64,000 nucleotides of DNA from positions 20,933,202-20,997,201 of the forward strand of contig CM065183.1 in assembly GCA_033026295.1 (NCBI GenBank), given 5' to 3'. Under the pieces are notes generated by a model. It saw only the letters and a list, made by a program, of their open reading frames with translations, had not been told where the DNA came from and did no database searches. Position numbers and translations under genes: made by a program. Below are positions 51,950 to 61,287 of this stretch, piece by piece. The stretch's first letter is position 1; each line of letters starts with the position of its first letter. Origin of the DNA: Channa striata (lineage: Eukaryota; Chordata; Actinopteri; Anabantiformes; Channidae).

Positions 51950-52445
51950 GTACCAGATCATCCTAACAGACCACTTCCCTCTCAGAATGCAGGCCTACTT
52001 GTGGTGCCCAGAATGGGAGGCAGAGCCTTCAGCTATCAAGCTCCTCTCCTGTGGAACCAGGTCCCAGTCCAGATTTGGGAACCAGACACCCTCTCTACTT
52101 TTAAGACTAGACTCAAAACCTTATAGTTAGTTCTAGTCCTGCTGCTATAGGCTCAGACTGCTGGGGGACCAACCCCTGATGCACTGAGATACTTTCCTCC
52201 TCTCAGCCCACATTTATATGTCACCACTGTAGGACATTAACTCTGTATCTTCTTTGTCCCGTAGTCGTCTTTCTCCCTCCCTCTCTCTGTCCCTGTCCTC
52301 AGGTGTCCCCGTCTTTGGAGCTGTGTGTCTTCCAAGTGCGCAGCTACTGGTTCTACTAACCTGCCCAATGTTTTCCACTCACCCCGACCAGTCAAGGCAG
52401 AGGGCCGTCCACCCTGAGTCTGAACTTTTGGTAGAACGAACTGTT
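51950..52445 (+). mobile_element. L2-type LINE remnant, 3' end
   Basis: This matches in pattern the end of fish L2-like LINEs: the ORF tail (GGCAGAGCCTTCAGCTATCA, then CTCTCCTGTGGAACCAGGTC), the TTTAAGACTAGACTCAAAACC words, the GCTGCTATAGGCTCAGACTGC segment, and the 3' untranslated part including AGGGCCGTCCACCCTGAGTC near 52399-52418. It has the same orientation as the endonuclease piece, so most of the reverse-transcriptase region has been deleted. Identification is from memory of the family. Confidence 0.75.
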
Positions 52446-54872
52446 CACCTGCTGCCTGAATCTTCCCTTCACATCACCTGTCCGTGGTTTTAGGGCTGTG
52501 GCTGATTGGTGTATAATGCAGTTGTGTTTGCATTGAAGCACCACTCCAGAATACATTACAACTGACCTACCTACCAATGTAGAACCGTAGCAAATGAAGC
52601 ATTGAAATATTACCATATAGAACATGTCAGTTTCAGCCTGTCATGAATCAATTTTAACCTGCATCCTGAGCACAGCCTGATGTGTGAAGCCCGTTAACCA
52701 GCCCACAAATAGTCAAAGAATGACACCATCCCATTTTATTGCATGATAAGGAATGTTTCATAATGCGCAAGGATACATAAACAGGGAAAATATGTGTGTG
52801 GGGGCGTTAAGGAGGTTGAAGTGGTGAAAAATGGCGCATTTGGAATACCTGTTCCAACACTTCACTCATAAGGTAGAGATAAGTGTGTTTGTTTCCAGGT
52901 CGGTATGTGCAGCAGTGGAGAGCGGGGTTGAGCTTGTCAGCAAGCTGTCAGGTGATCAAACGGTCTTTCCTGTGAAGGCGTGAGTCCTTAAAACGCACAG
53001 GTGAGAAGAGGAGCAGACTAAGGTCAAACCTGAAATCTGAAGCCAGTATGTTGAAAGGTACTTCAGAATGGTGGACGCTAGTTCCCCATGAAGCTTGAGC
53101 CCCTTCTTCTAAAGATGCTCGCTGCTTATAGCAGCTTTATCAAGGAAAAAAAATCAACATTTTTATTTTAAAAACACTGTAAATGCTTCATGAAACAAAC
53201 ATAAAGTCCAAATTTTTAACTCCATCACATAATTTTCATTCAGATGGAGCAGTGTATGTTTGCTTACTATTTGTTTTCATCATTTGACTATGTAACCTGT
53301 TGGTAAATGCTTTTTAGCAGCCAAGCCAGCAGTCCCTTGTTTTTATTTTCCTCCAGATCTCATTGAAGCTTTGCTTTCAGACGCTCATCCGAGTATGATG
53401 TGCATGTCTCACGCTGCCTGATAACTGATCTGACTCAACATGAGGACTCCCAGCAGGGTGAACTCCACCTGCCTGCACAACTATGGGACGTTTTGACCCA
53501 GACAACCACCCCACCTTGTGATGAGCAACACTGACAAATCACAGTGTTAGTTGCTGCTTTGGGAATTGAGTATAATCATAATCGCTGCTGGGAAGTTGAG
53601 TGTGAAGTAAGTAACTAGTAAGTAAGTAACGCTCCACTCCCTGAACAACATAGTCAACTTCACGTGGCCTTGAGCAATGAACAGATTGTGCGCGTATGTG
53701 TAACCATTCAGAAACCAACCCCCTCTCAAGTCCTTCCTCTAAACAGAAATGCTGGGTTATTCAATTCTGAAAAAGTAAGACAATCATCCATTCGGAGAAA
53801 ATGATCATCCAACGTGCAGTATTGTAGTTCTAAGACCACACAGGCAAGCTGCAACAAGACTGTCTAAAGTTTACTCTTTTGTCAGATAAGAGCCTCACTG
53901 AGGTCTGTTTGCATTCTTCAGGACGGGACTTGTAAACGTTTCTATGGCAGCTCTCAGACCTCAGCCGGCTTCTGTGCTGTTGCACTCAACATTGTGAAGG
54001 CGAAAGCGATTGTTTTTGTCTGCATATTCCTTCCTAAAAAACACATTAGTGTTTGATTTTCAACAGAAATGTGGAAACAGTGGCTTGTGAGTCATTTAGA
54101 AAGAAGAAGAAAGTGAGAGGGGTAAAAGTAGGAAAAAGGGGATGTGGGCCGGAGGGTCACAAAGATCGAAAGGCAAAAGACTGAAAAAGAAAATGAATGA
54201 TAGTTAAAAAGGTATAATTAAACTGCCATAAGAGACTCACAAGTAAAGTTTTGCTGTTAGCATTCGAGCTGTATATTTTTGAGGTTGGTGCCAGGTGAGA
54301 TTTTGTAATATTTGAGAAAGTGAAAGATTTATTGCCTGAACCATGGATATTAAGTTCATTCTTGTACTCACATGTTCAAAAAGTCTTTCGTTTCGTTCAG
54401 TTATGTTTCGTGTATGTTTCATTTATGTTTGCCAAAAATGAAAATGAATCAGTGATGCCTTTAGCTCTCTTCTGTTTATGATGAAAATATTTGCTTCGTT
54501 TGTAACTGTAATGATGATGTTTTCTCCCTAACAATTACCTTCAGTCATTAAGAAGACACCTGAATTGAAAAGTGGCTCTTACATGTGGAGTGAAGAAGCC
54601 GCGAAAACCTCCTGATCCACCTCAACACGAGATATTTTTTCTGCTTTATTTGATCCTTTTTTATCGCAGATTGTATCAGTGCAGTGTGGGGATCAGGAGT
54701 GAGTTGTCAGTCTTTTTGAGTCTGTCACTTAGTAGTTTGGGCTTTAAAAGTCAGACTTTTAAGTTCCGTTGCTTGTTGTAAATTCTGGCAAAGAACTTTG
54801 AAATGCCTTTTTTTCATGCACTGAACTGTTTGGTTAAATAACTATTTAATATCTTTCCTTTTGGTTTTATAG
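52446..54872. other. No gene recognised
   Basis: AT-rich, single-copy noncoding sequence. No repeat or exon is recognised before the acceptor at 54872. Confidence 0.55.
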
Positions 54873-54975
54873 TAACATGCACCAAAGCACCAAGAAATGC
54901 ATCTTATTGTGGAGAGGGGCTGTTGACGCCACCTATAAAGTCGGACTCACAGAACACAACTGGCAGCAGTCTGAG
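54873..54975 (+). CDS. Candidate small spliced ORF, first coding exon
   Basis: A TTTTGGTTTTATAG acceptor opens a 103-base segment with an ATG at 54877. The frame runs 33 codons (MHQSTKKCILLWRG, ending HNWQQSE) to a GTATCA donor at 54976, phase 0. The frame continues without a stop into a second acceptor at 55083. No homology is recognised, so it could be a small protein gene, the coding part of a transcript with upstream untranslated exons, or chance. Confidence 0.3.
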
Positions 54976-55083
54976 GTATCACTTTCTAACAGTTTTGATG
55001 GAGGCTTGACCTGATCAATCAGGGAATTTCAACAATTTCTGCTTAACTAATGTGTTTTGCATCCTCTTATTGTAAATTGACAG

Positions 55084-55185
55084 AACCTGAACAACAGTGC
55101 AGGAGAGCAAAGTAGCACAGGGAGGACTAAGCAGAGTGAAGTTGGCTGTGGTAGCTTCAATAGTGTGAACATAACATATAAATGA
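55084..55185 (+). CDS. Candidate small spliced ORF, terminal exon
   Basis: The acceptor AAATTGACAG ends at 55083. In phase 0 it encodes 33 codons starting NLNNSAGEQSSTGRT and ending VNITYK, then TGA at 55183-55185. The 108-base intron is of normal size for fish, though its pyrimidine tract is short. An AATAAA follows at about 55531. The product would be 67 residues, polar and Ser/Asn-rich at the end. No family recognised. Confidence 0.28.
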   Translation, partial: NLNNSAGEQSSTGRTKQSEVGCGSFNSVNITYK

Positions 55186-56389
55186 ATATTATAGATTAAC
55201 ATTTGTATTTATTTATATATCAAGGTTTCTTCATGTCACCCAGCAGTATTTATGAAAGCAAACATTTTACTTCAAAACAGTCGACTTGTGAAAGCACCAC
55301 AGGTCTACAAAAAGACTGGGCTGATCGCTGTAATTAAACCTAATTTGGGACTTTTGCAGATATAAACAAGTCGTCAGTGCAGAAGCTTCTCCTTACGCAG
55401 AGGACAAAGGGGATGAAGACTGGGTTTGCATCCTGTGTGAGTGTTGGGTTTCCTCCGTGCTTTGTAAAAGGTCACATGTACTATAGTAGTACACGGATGT
55501 AATATAGAGACATTGTTGGCAACTGATCCAAATAAACAAAATGGGGAAAGAAAAAGTGAAAGGGAGTCAGAAAAAACAGTAACTCCTCCCATGCAGGTAG
55601 GCACATGCAGTTCTGTACTCACCTGCAGAGCTGACTCAGGACTTCTTACAATGACAGAGGGATAAGTCTAAATATTTCATGTCCACTCAGTTTGTAAAAT
55701 ACAGTCATCAGAGGCACAATTACTTTAATCACCAGGTGTGATTAATGTGCAGGAATTCGGGATCATTGGGATCGTTGCAGAGACAGACCTGAGCTTGTTT
55801 ATTACTGCAGGACATACACACAATGGAAAGAAGGTAATAGTACATGGTAGAATATATAAGCATGCTATGTGAAAGAAAAGATATTTCAAAACAAAAGTGC
55901 GGATGGCCCTGGAGTATTATTTGATGTGGTGCAGTGCTCGTAAACAGCAGCATCGTATCTGCACCACAGGACAGATCAGATCTGTGTGGAGACTTGAGCC
56001 GTGCTCTTGTTTAGTCTTTCTTCTGCATTAGAGGCCCCAGCAACGCGAGATGGGACGTTATCTCAGGCTGAATTTCATAAACCTTCAAACACTCAACTCC
56101 TGAATGTGAAAACAGTTTTTGTAAATTTCCAAGAGTCAGCGCGTGTAACAGGTCCACACATACAAACTGTGCAGCACACGGCGTGATGATCCTTTCCTCG
56201 GGCAGCTGCTACCAAATGTTTTCTGCTGGTGAGGTTGTCATTGTGTTCTCTGAAAAAAGACTGGTTAACTGTTTCAGTAAACCAACATTGTAGTGCGAGC
56301 TAAGCTTCCCGGGTATTTACAGCTTTTAGCCAAGCAAAGGACCATTTAAGTTCAGGTGGGAATATCTGGGAAATAGTTAAGATCCGTAG

Positions 56390-56770
56390 AATTCATCCCT
56401 AAAGGATGAAGTTGACGTTTTAATTTTTATTCAAATGGATCAACAGCTATGGAAAGAGTTGTCATGAAATTTGTTCACCTTTTCCTCCCAGGAGATTTTA
56501 TTGTTATTAAATCTTATCTTAAGATGACATTTATAGTTTGTTCACATTGTTTATAACCCTGCCTATTCTCATATTTTATTTGTCAGCGAAACATTCCTAC
56601 GCGAATTCTGATCACTTCATCCATGAGTCAGTTTGTACCAGAATTCTCTCCAGACATTCCTGAGATGTGTTGACAGGAATGAGGTCACAGTATAGTGACT
56701 TTGACCTTTGACCCCAGAATCTAAAAAGTTCATGCTTGAGTCAAAGTGGAGGTTTGTGACATTTTTACAG
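56390..56770 (+). repeat. Dispersed fish repeat
   Basis: GTTGACGTTTTAATTTTTATTCAAATGGATCAACAGCTATGG, TTGTCATGAAATTTGTTCACC, GGTCACAGTATAGTGACTTTGACCTTTGACCCC and TTCATGCTTGAGTCAAAGTGG are diverged forms of a recurring fish repeat. It lies just past the terminal exon of the minus-strand gene and may be part of its 3' untranslated region. Confidence 0.65.
56575..56580 (-). promoter_or_regulatory. Candidate polyadenylation signal of the minus-strand gene
   Basis: TTTATT on the + strand is AATAAA on the - strand, about 390 bases past the TGA at 56971. Part of the 3' untranslated region would then consist of the dispersed repeat at 56390-56770. Other TTTATT words occur nearby, so the exact site is uncertain. 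Confidence 0.25.
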
Positions 56771-56970
56771 CATTGAGGGGGGCAGACGGTCAACCTGAGA
56801 ACTTAATGTCTCTATTGGCAACAGAGACGCAGGAAACGTTTTGATGGGAGCAATTCCCGAAACGTTATGTAAAGCTAAAGAATTCTAAAGAATTTAGAAT
56901 GCTAAAAAAACGCGCCAGTATTAAAACTGAGTATAAAACAAACACAGAGAAGCTTAGCTTGGGACAAGGT

Positions 56971-57102
56971 TCACCGCTTAGTGAGAGACTGTGAGGGACG
57001 TCTACAGCACAGACGAGCCAGCTCGTCCAGAATGCCGACTGACTGAGTTTCACCTTGAGCAGAGAGGATTGATTGTTGGTCCTCGTCTCGGTATGGGAAC
57101 TG
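56971..57102 (-). CDS. Unrecognised protein gene, terminal coding exon
   Basis: On the - strand a TATTTTCAG acceptor (AG at 57104-57103) opens a frame of 43 codons ending at TGA 56973-56971. The encoded end reads QFPYRDEDQQS, then SVGILDELARLCCRR, and finishes SLTKR. The composition looks like a real protein C-terminus: acidic, then an amphipathic helix-like segment, then basic. It continues in phase 0 from the exon at 57186-57221. The acceptor is a tandem CAGCAG, so the first Gln may be included or skipped without changing the frame. I do not recognise the family; it is not NUDT14, the human neighbour of JAG2. An AATAAA on this strand at 56580-56575 lies about 390 bases past the stop. Confidence 0.6.
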   Translation of the reverse strand, partial: QFPYRDEDQQSILSAQGETQSVGILDELARLCCRRPSQSLTKR

Positions 57103-57185
57103 CTGAAAATACAATCAATGCAAGTTAAAACAAACTGCAGGCACATCCAAAAGACTCAACTGCTGCACTGCAACAAGCAGCTAAC

Positions 57186-57221
57186 CTCAATATCTCCTCC
57201 AGTTATCTGTCCGAGCAGCCT
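57186..57221 (-). CDS. Unrecognised protein gene, 12-codon internal exon
   Basis: This micro-exon reads RLLGQITGGDIE on the - strand. It is bounded by a TTATCTGCAG acceptor and a GTTAGC donor and is phase 0 on both sides. It sits 118 bases after the upstream exon and 83 bases before the terminal exon, which suits the short introns of compact fish genes. An exon this small is weak alone; the phase agreement of three consecutive segments is the support. Confidence 0.5.
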
Positions 57222-57339
57222 CTGCAGATAAGAGCCGTCGTAAAGAGGTGAACACAAGATGTTTGTGTCTGTGTGCAGGCGTGTGAATGAGTCATATGCA
57301 CACAAGTATGCACAAATGACAAAATGTGTGTGTCTGCAC

Positions 57340-57453
57340 CTGCTTCCCAAGGAGGAAACATCTGCTGCAGGGTGTCAGGGGCCACCTGTCAGATTCCATC
57401 CTGCAGAGAATGACCGCTCTGCAGAGCCGATCCACCGTCTGCGGCGGGAAGAT
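57340..57453 (-). CDS. Unrecognised protein gene, internal coding exon
   Basis: This 38-codon - strand segment is open in only one frame and phase 0 at both ends. The acceptor is a pyrimidine stretch ending CGCGCAG, with an ACTAAT branch-point-like sequence about 25 bases upstream; the donor is CAG followed by GTGCAG. It encodes IFPPQTVDRLCRAVILC, continues through MESDRWPL, and ends FLLGKQ. A cysteine- and leucine-rich helical segment is suggested, but no domain is recognised. It joins in frame to the 57186-57221 exon. Confidence 0.55.
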
Positions 57454-57522
57454 CTGCGCGAGGAGAAACAACTGTCTTATTAGTCGCCCCTTGGCCCGCT
57501 ATCTGAGACCGCGTGGATTCAC

Positions 57523-57573
57523 CCGCTTTGGCCAAATCAAGTCTGGTGTCAAATGTGGAAACAGGATTCGTTT
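57523..57573 (-). CDS. Possible further exon of the minus-strand gene
   Basis: A CACGTGCAG acceptor (AG at 57575-57574) and a GTGAAT donor (57522) bound 17 codons reading KRILFPHLTPDLIWPKR, phase 0 at its end and so compatible with the exon at 57453. The intron left between them would be 69 bases with a good branch site, near the minimum size but acceptable in fish. The donor is not strong. This segment and the candidate at 58536-58689 could both be used, or neither. Confidence 0.3.
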
Positions 57574-58535
57574 CTGCACGTGGAAGTAACACATTTACAG
57601 TGTTTGGGGAAAACACTGGAAATTGACAAAAATGTTCCTATAAACCCATTTCATTTGACAAAAGGAAAAAACAAAGAAAAGGGTTTTCATGAATAGCAAC
57701 TGTTTATGACATTCAGTTTCATTTAGAGCCACTTTCTGTCCAGACTGTCACATTTCAGGCGACATGGTAGATATTTATTCCACTGAAGTGCTTTGACATC
57801 TATTGAATAAATTACCATAACATTGAGTTAATGTACGTTAATGTACGTGAGTTTTGTGTTAATTAGCAGCGTAACACTAAAGTAAGAACGGGAACATGGC
57901 AAACGGAATCACAGAGTCGCTAGAAGTTAAATCCGAGCGAATTAAACTCTTTTGTTCTTGCACAAATGGTCGTGGTTGGATTTTAATTCAGATGGTTAAA
58001 GTTGAGCTTCATTGTGCCCAACAGATCTTTGCCATTAAAGACAGTCGTTGTATTTATCGGTTTCTTACAACTTTGCCTTATGTCTTTCAGATTCTGGCTG
58101 ACAGGCAGTGGAGGATTATCACCTGTGTTCACAGAAACCCAAGAAACCTCCACACAGTCATTTACTGTTTGGTCTTCTTCACATCACAACATGTCACGTG
58201 CTGCTGTAGAAACTCCAACACAAGATGTTTCAATTTTGCAGAATTCTTCTTGTGATCCTTCTGTTTTTTGTCTGCAGATTGTTCAGCTGTAGATTCTCCT
58301 TGATTTTTGTGAAGGTAAAGCCAAAGAACTGATCTTGGATTTGACATCAAGTGTTAATAGATGTAAAAAATATTTAATTGTGACATTTACCTTTTTTATC
58401 TGATGCTTCCAAAGCCCATAAAACTGTCGATAGCTGCTTTTTCAGAGAAACCATTTAATTTCTAAAGGCTTTAGTATCATACAGTCACTTGTGAAAGTAT
58501 TTGTGGTGATAAATACGTGTTCAGTCTTTACTTAC

Positions 58536-58689
58536 TTGATGCTTTCCGGCCACACCGTGAAAAACTATGAAGGGACGACGTGTGCCCGTGTTTGGTGAAT
58601 ACTTGGGACCAAAATAACCACCAATTAACAATAAAGTTCTAATTGACCGTAAAAGGACTTGGGTATAAACAAGTGGCTGGATGCCTGGA
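58536..58689 (-). CDS. Possible upstream exon of the minus-strand gene
   Basis: A near-perfect GTAAGTAAAG donor at 58535 on the - strand follows a 51-codon open segment whose last codon ends exactly at the junction, so it could join the 57453 exon in phase 0. It ends RRPFIVFHGVAGKHQ. The acceptor (ATTCCATGAACTCAG) is mediocre and I do not recognise the protein. The strong donor is the main evidence. Confidence 0.25.
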
Positions 58690-58835
58690 CTGAGTTCATG
58701 GAATAAGAAATACAAACAATATCTCCTCTGAAATGAGTTTTTACAAAAAGTCTTAGTTGAATGGAAAGTGTTTCTCAGAAATCAGGCTGATCCAGTAAGA
58801 GAAGCAAATGTCAGAAATGAGAGTTTTGGTGGAAC

Positions 58836-58838
<3 letters not shown>

Positions 58839-58887
<49 letters not shown>
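58839..58887. repeat. GT microsatellite upstream of jag2
   Basis: About 24 uninterrupted GT units, then GAGAGAGA, roughly 320 bases left of the jag2 CpG-rich promoter. Confidence 0.95.
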
Positions 58888-58895
<8 letters not shown>

Positions 58896-59204
58896 CCGTC
58901 GGTAGATGGCGCTAACAGCCGTGTTTCCTCTGCCTGCAGCTCAGGTGTCCTTCATTACACTCAGCCTCGTCCGTGCTCATTTGCGCTGTTAGATGTGCTT
59001 TTGTTCTGTTGCTTTATCAGGAATCTTCAGCAGTTCTTCATGAAGCTGAAACTGTCACATCCCAAAGGGATTTATCTAATAATTCGGTGTTAAGAGAAAC
59101 ATACTTTTTAATAAAAGGGCATTTTACGATGCGAGTGCAATAAAATAAAATACACGCTCCCATCTGAGCGAACTTTAAGAAACCCGTCAGCCTCCTCCCG
59201 TCAC

Positions 59205-59602
59205 TCCTTCTCCCGCCCCCCTGCGCTCCGATTGGTTGGCAGCCCCCACCCACCGCACCTGTGATTGGTGCGCTCGGCTGTCAACCACCCCGGAGCGTGG
59301 TCCTGGCTTTGGGCAGCGGACACGCTCTGCCGTTCTCCGTCTCTGCTGCTTAGTGCGTCGATCGCTGGAGGGACGTGGAGTTTGCGCGTCCTGTGCGTCC
59401 GTGGACCAAACGCAGCAGAGCGACAGCGGTGCGCGTGTCCTCCTCCAGAGCCGCCGGCATCCCGAGGAGCAGCCACGGCGTGCCCGCCTCGGACACCGGG
59501 AGGAGCAGGATCTCGGTTTTTGTCTTCATCGTTACATGGACTGATTGAGACCTAATTGTCCCTCATTTCCCTAATGGTAACCAACACCGAGCAGCCGGAG
59601 AC
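59205..59602 (+). promoter_or_regulatory. jag2: jag2 promoter region and 5' untranslated leader
   Basis: This CpG-rich stretch ends at the jag2 ATG. It contains a CCCGCCCCC GC box (59213-59220) and two inverted CCAAT boxes (ATTGG at 59231-59235 and 59264-59268). No TATA box stands at a suitable distance, which fits a TATA-less CpG-island promoter. The true start site cannot be read from sequence; somewhere between about 59270 and 59400 is most likely. Two upstream ATGs lie in the leader (59536 and 59574). An AATAAA at 59138-59143 lies just outside on the left. Because the unidentified gene at 57 kb points the other way, this region could also serve it, but nothing shows that directly. Confidence 0.6.
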
Positions 59603-59642
59603 ATGTGGAATAATCCGGGGAACCTGCACCGCTTCTCACTAG
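59574..59642 (+). promoter_or_regulatory. Overlapping upstream ORF in the jag2 leader
   Basis: An ATG at 59574 opens a 22-codon frame that ends at TAG 59640-59642, inside coding exon 1 and out of frame with the jag2 start at 59603. Its context has C at -3 and G at +4, so it is moderate at best. A shorter ORF (ATG GAC TGA, 59536-59544) precedes it. If the transcript start lies upstream of 59536, ribosomes must leak past both, which would lower ligand translation. The reading frame is seen directly; the effect is inferred. Confidence 0.5.
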
Positions 59643-59671
59643 TGTGTCTTCTCCTGACGATTCAGGCTGAG
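59603..59671 (+). CDS. jag2: Jagged2-type Notch ligand, coding exon 1 (signal peptide)
   Basis: This exon encodes the first 23 residues of a Jagged-family ligand, a type I membrane protein that activates Notch receptors on neighbouring cells. It begins MWNNPGNLHRF and continues into a hydrophobic stretch (SLVCLLLTIQA) that fits a secretory signal peptide. The ATG at 59603 has a purine at -3. The exon ends GCTGAG followed by a GTGAGA donor at 59672, in phase 0. Exon 2 continues the same frame, which is the main reason for accepting this short exon. The ATG is preceded by a GC-rich leader and by an overlapping out-of-frame upstream ORF. A small signal-peptide exon followed by a larger N-terminal-domain exon matches the known layout of Jagged genes. 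Teleosts usually keep two jag2 copies; I cannot tell which one this is. Confidence 0.85.
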
Positions 59672-60257
59672 GTGAGAAGTTGATTGATTGGAGCCACAGG
59701 GGGCGGACGGTTTAATGCTCGTCTGGGTTTATTTATTTATTTATTTATTTATTTAGTGGTGTGTCTTTTATGGAAAAATCCAGAATTAATTGAATTGGCT
59801 GCTACACTTCCAGTGGGAAATAAATGAAGTTTTCAGTTTAAAACAGATTTAGTACCCAATAAGTTGTATTTCTTTGTGATGTCCGTGCAGCTCTGTTAAT
59901 GAGCTGCAGGCTGGTACCGAAACGCCTGGATACCGCAGCACTGGCGGGTGAATCGGAGCTTCACCTGCCTCGAACGAAAACCACCAAACAAGTCGTACAT
60001 CTTCAGTATTTGGCTCCTTGGAGCGATTCTTTAGAGGCGTTGACGTTTTTGAAATTACAAATCCGACTCCAAGTCCAACCGAGCTCGAAGGTCTCGTTGG
60101 ACCCGTTGTGGTGTCCAGCTGCAGCCTGATCTGCAGACTGGACTAAACCGGAGGCACGTTACGCGTCCCGAACGTTTCCAAAGGGCTTTCGCGTGTGTTT
60201 CTCGGCGAACACCTGCACGTCCCCGCGCTCCTTCTCACGCTCTCCTGTCCTCCTCAG
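59672..60257 (+). other. jag2: jag2 intron 1
   Basis: This 586-base intron has a GTGAGA donor and a pyrimidine-rich TCTCCTGTCCTCCTCAG acceptor. It contains an ATTT tetranucleotide run at 59728-59755. The 230 bases before the acceptor are rich in CpG, so the CpG-rich zone of the promoter is interrupted and then resumes into exon 2. Open frames within it (for example 59899-60129) show no family resemblance and are taken as chance. Confidence 0.8.
59728..59755. repeat. ATTT tetranucleotide repeat in jag2 intron 1
   Basis: Seven uninterrupted TTTA units. Confidence 0.95.
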
Positions 60258-60581
60258 GTGTCTCAGTCCACGGGTTACTTCGAGTTGCAGCTGATCTCGG
60301 TGGAGAACCCCAAAGGTCAGCTCCTGAGCGGCGAGTGCTGCGACGCGGAGAGGAGCGCGGCGGAGGGCCACTGCGGCGCGGACGAGTGCGACACATACTT
60401 CCGAGTGTGTTTAAAGGAATACCAAACGGAGGTCACGACCACCGGAGCGTGCACCTACGGCTCGGAAACGACCAAGGTTATCGGTGGGAATACTTTTCAG
60501 TTCAAGGGCGGCCAGAAGAGTGGCCAGAACCGGAACAACGAGGCCGGGAAGATCATCATTCCCTTCCAGTTTGCATGGCCG
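60258..60581 (+). CDS. jag2: Jagged2-type Notch ligand, coding exon 2 (MNNL domain)
   Basis: This 108-codon exon encodes the N-terminal MNNL (C2-like) domain of a Jagged ligand, which lies before the DSL domain and contributes to Notch and lipid binding. The acceptor CTCCTCAG ends at 60257 and the GTAAGT donor starts at 60582; both junctions are phase 0. Recognisable family segments are GYFELQLISV, LLSGECCD, the block DECDTYFRVCLKEYQ, CTYG, VIGGNTF and IIPFQFAWP. GYFELQL and IPFQFAWP are Jagged2-like; Jagged1 has GQFELEI-like and LPFSFAWP-like residues at these points. The cysteines of the domain are present. The segment between GGNTF and IIPF is rich in Gly, Gln and Asn and is the variable loop of the family. 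There is no frameshift or stop. The next exon, expected to begin with an R-S/T-Y/F-T-L-like sequence, is not in the window. Confidence 0.95.
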
Positions 60582-60623
60582 GTAAGTGGATGATGGAGAC
60601 TGTCAAAATGTGATAGTTTAACC

Positions 60624-60626
<3 letters not shown>

Positions 60627-60655
<29 letters not shown>
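60627..60655. repeat. GT microsatellite in jag2 intron 2
   Basis: GT run beginning about 45 bases after the exon 2 donor. Confidence 0.95.
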
Positions 60656-60658
<3 letters not shown>

Positions 60659-61279
60659 ATGTGTAAAAGTCGTGTATTCCCCAGAGTGCAGGACCCGTTA
60701 TGCCTCTTTTAGGCTGTGCGTCACTAGAATTTGGACTTGTACCTCACGATAAAACATGATTTAATCTGACATCTTTGTCAATTAGGCAATTATTTGTCAA
60801 TTAGTTTTATAAAAGGCCGTTTGCGTGTTTTTTGGGGCGGGGGCTCTTGACGCAGCTCTTAAGTCTGTCGTCCCAGCTGCGCACAGTGAGATCTTGCCCA
60901 TTTGGCACACTGTTCTATAACGAGTTTCTCATTGCTGTCTGGCTCTCGGCATGCCGGTCATTCTTTCCCCCGTGTGTCCACTTGGCAACTTTTGGCCCCC
61001 CTCCATCATCAAACATCTCTGCGCGCTCCCGGTCAAAGCCAAAACCCCGAGTGCGCATGGCGCGTCACTTTTACGCACAGCGGCGGCGCACTTGTGTTTT
61101 GGTTTGATGAGTTACCGAACAAGTTGCAGTTTGTGTGGTTGTAATTACAGTGTGTGGAGGGGCGAGGAGGGGGTGTCCTGTTTAAAAAAAGGGGGGGGGG
61201 GCAGATAACTTATTATCTAATCTAAGCAGAACAGCGAAGCCAATCAAAATTTGTTCCCAGTCCATATTTGGAGAGCCAG

Positions 61280-61287
61280 CGTGGGAA
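61280..61287 (+). promoter_or_regulatory. RBPJ/CSL-type site in jag2 intron 2
   Basis: CGTGGGAA matches the Notch effector consensus exactly. An 8-base word is expected by chance now and then in 64 kb, so it is only a candidate. Confidence 0.25.

Noticed and set aside
57896..58292. Overlapping + frames of 119 and 96 codons and a Lys-rich minus frame over the same DNA
   Set aside because: Both strands look partly protein-like and there is a TTATGTCTTTCAG acceptor on the + strand, but no consistent exon chain could be built and the + frame stops before the nearest donor. Left unannotated.
59236..59555. Two + frames of about 100 codons across the jag2 promoter
   Set aside because: Open because of high GC content in the CpG-rich leader; no family resemblance, and the jag2 start explains the transcript.
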